This document shows positions 55,336 through 64,000 of a DNA stretch of 64,000 nucleotides, piece after piece; position 1 is the stretch's first letter; the number at the start of each line of letters is the position of its first letter. This DNA comes from Azorinus chamasolen (lineage: Eukaryota; Mollusca; Bivalvia; Cardiida; Solecurtidae). The stretch spans positions 10,719,815 to 10,783,814 of the forward strand of contig OY755242.1 of assembly GCA_963576725.1 (NCBI GenBank). Direction: 5' to 3'. The translations under genes and the position numbers were made by a program. The notes under the pieces were generated by a model, which was given only the letters and a program-made list of their open reading frames with translations, ran no database searches and was not told the DNA's origin.

Positions 55336-56529
55336 TATTGGTTTTGTTTGTATTTGGGTTTTACGGCGCGGTATTTCAGTTGTATTTCAGTTTTTCAATT
55401 GTATCGCGACGTCAAGGTGATTTCAGACGTAGAAACACCACAACAAAAGTCATTCTTTGCACGTATTGTTTCGTGCACAAAAACAAGCCAGCTGAAATGC
55501 TTTGTCTTCTTGAACGTGTATGATTAATATGTTATAACAAGGAATGAAGCGTTTTCGTTCGGTCGTTATATATAATCTTGGTGGGGTTCATTGACGGACG
55601 CCCTTCTCATTAATGATGATGGTCCATGCATCGATACTTTCTATAAAACAAAAGGCGATTCATTTCAGTATGACACGCGGTCAGGTGACGTTGATGATTC
55701 AAGGTCTCGGGATGATTAAGCGTCCCTTGATAATCTTGATTCAAAGACCTGACAATCGCTTACGTCATTTCCAGAAATGGGTACAAATTGTGATACTTAT
55801 CAAACGTCGCACTTACTATCAATTGATATAAGAGCACGTAGAAAACGCCTTACAACTGACTGTTTACCTAAACCATTGCTCGCTCGACTTTCTGAAACAT
55901 CTCATCAGTTTTACTTTTTTATAATTTTAAACGGAAAGAAAGCTGTACTGTTGTATATTTTAAAAGCTAGTATAATCAACATTGACTTACGTGTGGTGTA
56001 AACGAAGGCAGTATTGCATGACCGGCTACAATGAAAATGTACATAGACTAAGCATTTTATATAAAAAAGTATGACTATTGTATTGATTTTACGACTTTTA
56101 CTTTGTATCATTTAAAATGTGTTGAATTCAAAATAATGTAAATACATTCCCTCCTGGACTATATAACCACTGCATTTTGAAATAAAGACATGCATAGCGT
56201 ACTAATGGTCTTACGCGTTGACTATCCGAATAGCAATAGTAATACGAAACAAGAGAGTCGTCACGGGTGACAAATGCCCCCACAGTGTTTGACACCGAAA
56301 TGCATTTTGGCGGAAAAACAATACAATGTAATGCAGGTTTAACATGAAATTTTGATGCTGTTAAAAATGACACAGGAGTCAGTTCTTAACATTAGAAACA
56401 GAACCTTTGACGATTATGATAGCTAAGAAAAGAGCCAAGCGTCAAAACTTAGTTAAAATGGACCCTAAGTCATTCTCATCGTTAAAAAGGACCCTAGGTT
56501 GATTGTCAACGTTTAAGGTATAGGAGATA
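55336..56529. other. Unassigned stretch
   Basis: Several 60-75-codon frames (55338-56001, + strand) have mixed composition and no motif. One could be a decayed retroelement N-terminus, but I cannot support it. Confidence 0.3.
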
Positions 56530-56736
56530 TGCTCTGGACAAGCTTTTTGTATCTGGTAAGATATAGGAGATATGCTCCGGACTGTAAAATTGAGGTCAAA
56601 GGTCAAGGTCAAGGTCAGTGATCTGAAAATGGTACACGACTCTCCGCCATCCCAAGATGAACTCACAAACCAAATTTGGAATCCGTAGCTGGTAAGGTAT
56701 AGGAGAAATGCTCCGGACAAGCTTTGTGTAAAATCT

Positions 56737-56764
56737 AGGTCAAAGGTCAAGGTCACAGTGACCT
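56737..56764. promoter_or_regulatory. Perfect DR1 plus palindromic AGGTCA-CAG-TGACCT (first)
   Basis: AGGTCA a AGGTCA (56737-56749) is followed at once by AGGTCACAGTGACCT (56750-56764). The first is the textbook DR1 and the second the textbook estrogen-response palindrome. Whether any receptor binds here is unknown. Confidence 0.6.
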
Positions 56765-57035
56765 GAAAATGGTACGCGACACACCGCCATCCCAAGATAA
56801 ACTCACACATTAAATTTGGAATCCGTAGCTGGTAAGGTATAGGAGATATTCTCTGGACAACCTTTTTGTAAAATCGAGGTCGAAGGTCAAGGTGACCTGA
56901 AAATGGTACGCCACATTCCTCCATCCCAAGATGAACTCACACACCAAATTTGGAATCCGTAGCTGGTAAAGTATAGGAGATATACTCAGGACAAGCTTTT
57001 TGCAGCTGGTAAGGTATAAGCTTTTTGTAAAATCG

Positions 57036-57063
57036 AGGTCAAAGGTCAAGGTCACAGTGACCT
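57036..57063. promoter_or_regulatory. Perfect DR1 plus palindromic AGGTCA-CAG-TGACCT (second)
   Basis: Same arrangement as at 56737: DR1 at 57036-57048 and palindrome at 57049-57063. Confidence 0.6.
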
Positions 57064-58000
57064 GAAAATGACATGCGACACTCCATCATCCCAAGATGAA
57101 CTCACATACCAAAATTTGGATCCGTAGCTGGTAAGATATAGGAGATATGCTCTGGACAAGCTTTTTGTAAAATCGGTCAAAAGTCAAGGTCAAGGTCACA
57201 GTGATCTGAAAATGGTACGCGACACTCCTCCATCCCAATATGAACTCACACACCAAATTTGGAATCCTTAGCTGGTAAGGTATAGTTGATATACTCTGGA
57301 CAAGATTTTTGTATCTGGTAAGGTATAAGCTTTTTTTAAAATCGAGGTCAAAGGTCAAGGTCAAGGTCATAGTGACCTGAAAATGGTACATGACACTCCG
57401 CCATCCCAAGATGAACTCACGCACCAAATTTGGAATCTGTAGCTGGTAAGGTAAAGGAGATATGCTCCGGACAAGCTTTTTGTAAAATCGGTCAAAGGTC
57501 AAGGTCAATGTCACAGTGATCTGAAAATGGTACGTGACACTCCTCCATCCCAATATGAACTCACACACCAAATTTGGAATCCTTAGCTGGTAAGGTATAG
57601 TTGATATACTCTGGACAAGCTTTTTGCATCTGGTAAGGTATAAGCTTTTTTTTAAAATCGAGGTCAAAGGTCAAGGTCAAGGTCATAGTGACCTGGAAAT
57701 GGTACATGACACTCCGCCATCCCAAGATGAACTCCCACACCAAATTTGGAATATGTAGCTGGTAAGGTAAAGGAGATATGCTCCGGATAAGCTTTTTGTA
57801 AAATCTGTCAAAGGTCATGGTCAAGGTCACAGTGATCTGAAAATGGTACGCGACACTCCTCCATCCCAAGATGAACTCACACACCAAATTTGGAATCCTT
57901 AGCTGGTAAGGAATAGGAGATATACTCCGGACAAGCTTTTTGTAGCTGGTAAGGTATAAGCTGTTTTTAAAATCTAGGTCAAAGTTCAAGGTTAAGGTCA

Positions 58001-58015
58001 AGGTCACAGTGACCT
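58001..58015. promoter_or_regulatory. Perfect AGGTCA-CAG-TGACCT palindrome (third)
   Basis: Third exact copy, preceded by another AGGTCA. Other units carry one-base variants (AGGTCAtAGTGACCT near 57366, 57681 and 58548; AGGTCACAGTGAtCT near 57190 and 57825). Confidence 0.55.
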
Positions 58016-58800
58016 GGAAATGGTACGCGACACTCTGCCATCCCAAGATGAACTCACACACCAAATTTGGAATCTGTAGCTGGTAAGGTAAAGGAGATAT
58101 GCTCCGGACAAGCTTTTTGTAAAATCGGTCAAAGGTCATGGTCAAGGTCACAGTTATCTGAAAATGGTACGCGACACTCCTCCATCCCAAGATCAATTCA
58201 CACACCAAATTTGGAATCCTTAGCTGGTAAGGTATAGGAGATATACTCCGGACAAGCTTTTTGTATCTGGTAAGGCATAAGCTTTTTTTAAAATCGAGGT
58301 CAAAGGTCAATGTCAAGGTCAAGGAGATATGCTCCGGACAAGCTTTTTGTAAAATCGGTCAAAGGTCAAGGTCAATGTCACAGTGATCTGAAAATGGTAC
58401 GTGACACTCCTCCATCCCAATATGAACTCACACACCAAATTTGGAATCCTTAGCTGGTAAGGTATAGTTGATATACTCTGGACAAGCTTTTTGCATCTGG
58501 TAAGGTATAAGCTTTTTTTTAAAATCGAGGTCAAAGGTCAAGGTCAAGGTCATAGTGACCTGGAAATGGTACGCAACACTCCGCCATCCCAAGATGAACT
58601 CACACACCAAATTTGGAATCTGTAGCTGGTAAGGTAAAGGAGATATGCTCCGGACAAGCTTTTTGTAAAATCAAGGTCAAAGGTCAAGGTCAAGGTCACA
58701 GTGACATGAAAATGGTACGCGACACTCCTCCATCCCAAGATGAACTCACACACCAAATTTGGTATCCGTAGCTGATGTGACAAAGGAAATATACTCCGGA

Positions 58801-58812
58801 CAAAAGGTACAC

Positions 58813-58856
<44 letters not shown>

Positions 58857-58935
58857 CCACCCACCCACCCACACACCCACACACACACGCACGGTGCGAT
58901 CACTATATGCCGCCAAAGCCTAGCTTTGGGGGCAT
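58801..58935. repeat. CA/CCCA microsatellite and palindromic GGGGGCAT head
   Basis: An ACACCCAC-type microsatellite (about 58808-58890) is followed by tatgccgccaaagcctagc and tttgggggcat, an imperfect palindrome. I take this as the head of the repeat whose body is the AGGTCA array. Confidence 0.7.
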
Positions 58936-60539
58936 AAAAATTGAAAACAACTTAATTTTATTACAGGTTTAATGAAGTCTATTTTACTCGTGTTGCAATT
59001 TCTTAGTCAAAGTATAAAGACATAAATTACTACTTCTGCTCATATATAGTATTTGTTAGATCAAACAGTTTATTCGCATTTCATTATAATTGTACGTAAT
59101 ACGTTACGACAAACAAACACACTTTTTCTGACTTCTCGTCTCCCACTTTCCGAGAGGCTATGACAATGATTTCACCTTTTTCAATTAACTCAATCTAGCT
59201 TCGTGATACATATCCTTTGATCAGTATATCTGTTACTAGCATTTTCAACAGATCTTTATTAATATACGATGGTGTTACTGTTTCGTTATTACTGAATCAG
59301 TCCACATATATTTTCATATTACATTGATATTCAGATATAACCAAATTTAAAGATAATTAAACAAACTATGTGCATCGAGATCACGCCTCTTCATGTTTCT
59401 CCTGCTTGTTTGTTTGTTGTTGATTTTTTGTTGCGGTATAATGACACAGAAAACTTTTCTAAAAAACTCATTTCATGCAACCAAAAAAAGCACAACCAAA
59501 TATCTCTATTACAATCACACATTATGGTGATCTTTCCAACCCTAAACAGTAATTTATGAGAAAATAGATTTTATTCAACTGGTTTGTTCAAAAGCGCGTG
59601 TGTCTAAAACATAATCGAGCGGATCACCCTGGCAATATTTACAGTAACAATTGCATTTCATGGTGACCACTGCTGTGACATATTTTTGAAATTTGCGCAG
59701 ACAAGCTTTGTGACAAACAGGCAGGCAGAATGTACAAAGTCAGTATGTTTCTTTCTCCAGTATATAAGAGTTGGAGCGGGGCGGGGCGGGGCGGGTGCGT
59801 TGGGACATACTAAAACCCAGATGCTGCAACTGATACACTTTCTGAAACATGTATATTAAGGACAATGAAAACTCAATATAACCGATTTAACGTGTCATAT
59901 ATTATACTGGTGCAGCTTTTCAAATAGTTAATGAATAAAACTTTAATGAAGTTCAGACCATATATGCTGAAGGAATCGGTGACTGAATACCCAAATACTT
60001 CATTGCGACTTGAGAGTATATAGTACAATATACACCCGTACATAGTTCCGTGCACCAGATTCAACTGATGCAACACATAATGCAACATAGTTTACCTTTT
60101 CCAGACAATAGATCTATATTGTGCTATATTTTGCTATAAATATACGAGTACTTATATCTGTACATATGCATTTTAACACCTTGGCAAATAGAACAGACCT
60201 AGCTTTGACACTCCTGTAGGATCAGTGTCTGCTCTGTTTGCTTATGGAATAAAAAATATCAGATATATTTGTATCATGTCGCTATATAGTTCAATCATTA
60301 CTATACGTATATGTCTTGCTTGATAAGTATGTTTGCTCATTCATATTTGTTTGGTATACTTATTGTTTGATAAACCTGTGTTTTCTTATTTGTTTCTTAT
60401 CACAATAAAATTCCAATTTCAACATGAACCAAGGTTTTTGGTATGTTCCATGTCTTGCCTTTAAAATTTCCACAACTTTGTAAATCAAATTATACAGGAT
60501 ACCTACTGACATGATACCCCATACTTTACTATGATAATA
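58936..60539. other. Non-genic AT-rich stretch
   Basis: The GC-box repeat at 59.78 kb and a family C hairpin (cctagctttgacactcctg, taggatcagtgtctgctctg, 60200-60240) are the only features. Confidence 0.4.
59778..59795 (+). promoter_or_regulatory. GGGGC repeat, possible G-quadruplex / GC boxes
   Basis: Three GGGGC units and a GGG in 18 bases, 13 bases after tatataag. This gives four G runs on the + strand and tandem GC-box-like sites. No gene seen next to it. Confidence 0.45.
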
Positions 60540-61255
60540 CGGCTTGTACGACAAACCCCCAGCAAAGCTATTGAAAAAGTGTCCTGATAGCGGTTGTAAG
60601 TGGACACTTTTGTACGCACGTGATTTTTGTGGTTAAAACCTATCTACCTAGGATCGAGCCCGTGCATTTGGAAGTATCGCCCAATGTCACGTGCTTCATG
60701 CTGTGTAGTAACGGGTCTGCTACGCATGTCGTCTGCAGCTTTCTTTAACGCCTCCACTTGTATAAATGCAGACTAAACATGAACTATCTAACTGCTTAGA
60801 GCCAGCTCAGAAGCCGAATCGCTCAAAATCTGATCTGGGTTAAGCAGGTGTAATTAACAGTTTTGATAAACGTTGGGACAAAAGTTAACGCATATCGACT
60901 GCTGTTGTTCTGCGGAAATGGTCGTCTGCTTAAAAGTATTTAACACAAATTACGGGTCACGATTTACTCGTGCAGGGTACAGCTCGAGCCACTATGTGGC
61001 CGGTGGCTATTTAGAGATCAACGACCGGCTTCTTTGTAATTTGAATCGGGTGAACCAAAGGGAAAACATTTTGTGCTCATTTGTGAAATATTCAGTTTTA
61101 TTCATTTTTAATCAAAATTAAAAGTCTACAACGTACTGTCGTACAAGTAAGATACATGTACTCGGACACGTGTCTTCGGTCATGCGAACAAACTGTCCTG
61201 ATAACGGTTGTAAGAAGACACTTTGGTAGTAAGACTCGTACTGTATCTATTACAT
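60540..61255. repeat. Interspersed repeat, longer copy
   Basis: 60545-60655 and 61035-61255 match 37556-37862. About 380 extra bases (60656-61034) lie between the tacctaggat and gggtgaacca blocks. Confidence 0.7.
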
Positions 61256-61659
61256 ATACTGACGTTTAAAGCTTATTTATCATCTAAACAAAAACATATA
61301 TCGATTGGATTTAAGTCTACGCATATTGGTAATTCCCGTTCAATCATATCACAATTGCCATTTACATACATTTGAATGCAAATCGGTTTGACTAAATTTT
61401 GCGTAAAATGACTATATTTTAAAAGCCCGAAACGGACTGGGTCCGACTCGTTCATAACAAATAAGCTCTTCCAGGCAGACGGTAAAAATAGTATTCCAGT
61501 GCTAAACAATGTAGGTCATTAAGATCATCACATGCCCGCAACACAATGAGTATATATTTGTTTTGAACATTATGACTTTTTACATTCAGGTTGACGTAAT
61601 TGAAAAAGTAGTAAAGTAATGCAGGAAAAGCTACACACAAATCATCACCGTTTAGGTCA

Positions 61660-61736
61660 CACACACACGTGCACGCACGCACACACACACGCACACACAC
61701 ACACATACACACACACATACACACACACACGCACGC
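61660..61736. repeat. CA microsatellite in a retroelement tail
   Basis: (CA)n with GC and TA interruptions. It gives spurious frames of alternating His-Thr or Cys-Val. Confidence 0.92.
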
Positions 61737-62435
61737 ACTATGGAAATCTTCAAGACGAACAAACACACAAGTACAAAGACCCCAAATCAACCCAAACGCA
61801 AGGGCCAACCCACACAATCAGGCACATGCACGAGACGAAAACCACAAACACGTAAATACAAAGACACCAAACAAATTCAAGGGTGACAAAGAGAGTGCCA
61901 CCTTTGAAAGGTCAGTGGCAAAACCACCACTGGAGGTTTAAAGCGGTTTACGGACGTCCTAACCTCATACTTATCTCAACGCCACCCTAGCTAAATAAAC
62001 TGTAGAAAAGGACTTCCCCTCAACATAGATGACAATAATCACAGTACAAAATGCAATATATAGCATAACAACTGTGAAAGTCCGTTAAATATGTACTGAA
62101 TGACTTTACTGAGGACAGGGCAACTGCATGGAAGCCGTTAAGGGCACGGCCGAGAAAAGGCAATACATGAGTCTGATAAGCTCTTTCCATTTCTGAGTTT
62201 AAGAGTATACCATCATAGAGTACTACCCTCGGCCTGTTATCGTGCAAGCAAAGAGGGAAGCGTAGCGTCCGACTGTAAAGGGGTCGATAACCACAATTGC
62301 AGTGTGTTGCAATATCTTAGGATCATAACCTTTCTTCCTTACAGTTTTAATGCGTAAGCAGTTTATGACACCTAGCACCGCTTAAGGCGGTGCTAGGGGG
62401 CGTGAGCAGTGTTGCACTTTCAATTACCAATTACT

Positions 62436-63440
62436 GCTCATGAACGGACTCAATATAACCGAGTCTGCAATTTTCTCTTTTTGTGTTGCATTTTTTGCTT
62501 TTGGGGGATCACCACCTTTCAGAATTTATAACTAAATCACGACTATTAAATCTAGCAAAAGACAGACTCGGGCAAAGCAAATAAGTTGAGAAATATAAAT
62601 CCCATAAGATGTAGACCGGGGGAAATCTCCATCTAGAGAAGGATACTAAACAAGTTTGAAATCGAAATATTCCCTTTCATCGTATGTTTTAGACGAAACT
62701 TTATCATTACTGATGGAAAGATTAAAATCTAAAAGGGAAGCCTAAATGACGGATCGATTCGCTTTCTATAAAGTAAGTTCTTTTGGGTAAATAGAAGAAA
62801 CCATATAAAACAACTAGAGTTAGCAATAAAACTCATCTCATACTGATTTGTATGTAGCTTCGGAATCCAGTACATAGTAGAAAGTTTATGTTGTTTTATG
62901 TTAGGAATAGATTTAAAAGTTTTACACATTTATGCATGTTCCGAGACTAATCTTTTTCAAGGATTTGAGCTGTAATATATGTGTGTGAACCTGTTGATTC
63001 CTTCTTAAATGCAACAACATGATAAACACTTCACGTAAGTATTGGGTATAAGTATTATAAGCACTTTTTATTACTACTCATGAACAGACTGAATAAAACC
63101 GAGTCTGCAATTTTCTCCTTTTGCATTTCTACTTTTGCTTTCGAGGGATCACCCATTTTCAGAATATATGTACTTCACAACAGCAGGTGTTAAGTGCTTG
63201 TGTGGCGGCCGTAAAATGTCGCCCCATACTTCATTCTCAGTTTTGTTATATTTTCTGGTCCTTCGGGATCATTAGTTTTCATGTTATTAGTTTTGAAAAT
63301 TGAATACTACTTAAGTCGATGCTAGGGGGCGTGAGTAGTGTTGCAGTTTTAATTACTACTCATGAACAGACTCAATAAAACCGAGTCTTTTTGCATTTCT
63401 ACTTTTGCTTTCGAGGGATCACCCATTTTCAGAATATTAC
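62436..63440. repeat. Three copies of a short CATGAACAGACT repeat
   Basis: ctcatgaacagactcaataa, accgagtc, ttttgctttcgagggatcac recurs at about 62438-62530, 63077-63165 and 63358-63437. Two are preceded by gctagggggcgtgagcagtg-like sequence (62390, 63322). They interrupt the degenerate retroelement. Confidence 0.75.
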
Positions 63441-64000
63441 CTTATTTGATACCTTGTCAGCAGAGGCAAGAACATGATTAGAATGAAAGTTCAAAATGTT
63501 TTCTTCAGATATCGAAAGGCATCTCTAGGTCGAGTTGGTAATAGATGGTAATTAAATTTGTAAAACGCAGTACGTGTATCAATACTGTCAAAATACTTTT
63601 CTTTCCAATCTGAAAGGGCATTTACATCAGCATGTTCTCGTCGACACAATTTGATGCAGAATTCTTGAATAGCGGCGGCCTTTTTGAGTGCGACAAGTGT
63701 CAAAATCAATAAGGGAAGATAATCTATATTTGGGTTCTTTAATTAGGAGGGTCCTGAGACGTTTATTTTTAATAATATTAAAAATACCGGTAATAACGTG
63801 ATAAACTGGTTTATAACACAAGCTTGAAGTGGTACAGTCTCAAGAGGTACGGGTGTCATGTTCGTGTTATTTGCGCATCGATATACCGATACAGAAATGT
63901 CCACCAATGACACCTCTAGATAATGCTGTGACGGTTCAGTGTATACAAGTACAAATGCCGATTCAAAATAGCTGCGGAACATAATAGTTGATATATGTAA

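Larger units (their letters stand above)
56530..58800. repeat. Tandem array rich in AGGTCA half-sites (about 14 units)
   Basis: The phrase ccatcccaa-atgaactca recurs about 14 times from 56648 to 58731. Spacing alternates near 143-147 and 166-175 bases over much of the array, so the true period is a dimer of about 315. The long units carry an extra agctttttgtatctggtaag. Each unit has runs of AGGTCA direct repeats and often an inverted TGACCT. Minus-strand frames (VCEFILGWRSVAYHFQ) are repeat artefacts. The array ends in CA/CCCA microsatellite and a GGGGGCAT head, as in a common mollusc repeat family (recalled, not searched). Confidence 0.85.
61604..63709 (-). mobile_element. Degenerate, longer copy of the Penelope-like element
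   Basis: On the minus strand it keeps an upstream region absent from the other copies: ALSDWKEKYFDSIDTR at 63.6 kb and LSTMYWIPKLHTNQYEM at about 62.85 kb. A decayed RT core follows (SISNDKVSSK, RSTSYGIYISQL) near 62.6 kb, then the C-terminus, then the shared tail with a (CA)n block at 61.66 kb. Several insertions and stops break it. Three copies of a separate short repeat have landed inside. Confidence 0.65.

Noticed and set aside
55613..56001. Two overlapping 72-74-codon + strand frames
   Set aside because: No motif, no splice context, and composition close to background.
56442..58903. Series of minus-strand frames of 70-253 codons with shared phrases (VCEFILGWRSVAYHFQ)
   Set aside because: They follow the tandem AGGTCA array, whose units are not a multiple of three overall, and frames shift between units. 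Not a protein repeat.
61452..61941. Frames rich in Cys-Val or His-Thr
   Set aside because: Translation of a CA microsatellite in a retroelement tail.

Overview
This is a 64 kb stretch of a large, AT-rich, intron-bearing animal genome. The best guess is a bivalve mollusc. The reasons are the extreme density of short palindromic DNA transposons (MITEs), the repeat with a GGGGGCAT head followed by AGGTCA-rich tandem units, and a tRNA-headed SINE. There are no bacterial features. The species assignment is an inference.

Layout. 1-14.3 kb is a tandem segmental duplication: 1-4.89 kb pairs with 7.49-14.29 kb. It also holds an older, diverged partial copy (4.89-5.98 kb) and a 73-bp satellite (6.56-6.99 kb). 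14.3-33 kb is gene-poor and packed with MITEs; a 16-bp minisatellite at 30.8-32.5 kb is split by a SINE. 33.3-51.0 kb carries the one well-supported host gene, on the + strand. Eight exons join in frame with consistent phases and encode a secreted, probably GPI-anchored, cysteine-rich protein built of repeated five-cysteine modules; the first exon with the start codon was not found. Its introns hold an 18-bp minisatellite, many MITEs, a decayed LINE and a 405-codon reverse-transcriptase ORF of a Penelope-like element. 51-64 kb is again non-genic: a long fold-back element, two more copies of the same retroelement (54.5 kb and 61.6-63.7 kb), and a 2.3 kb tandem array (56.5-58.8 kb) full of nuclear-receptor-type half-sites, including three perfect AGGTCA-CAG-TGACCT palindromes.

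MITEs. Two broad groups dominate. Group 1 has TTAA target sites and ends starting CCCTT (piggyBac-like); I separate families A (CCCTTCGCTTGCT), B (CCCTTTCGCTGCCAA) and C (CCCTTTCC). Group 2, family D, has TA target sites and CAGTAAAACC-type ends (pogo/Tigger-like). Families A, B and C share a subterminal hairpin of the same design despite different ends and bodies. Its arms co-vary between families and keep a non-pairing base at the same place. Filled and empty sites and nested insertions at TTAA support real mobility.

Limits: exon calls rest on splice signals, phase continuity and protein character only. Repeat boundaries are read by eye and may be off by several bases. No database comparison was possible.
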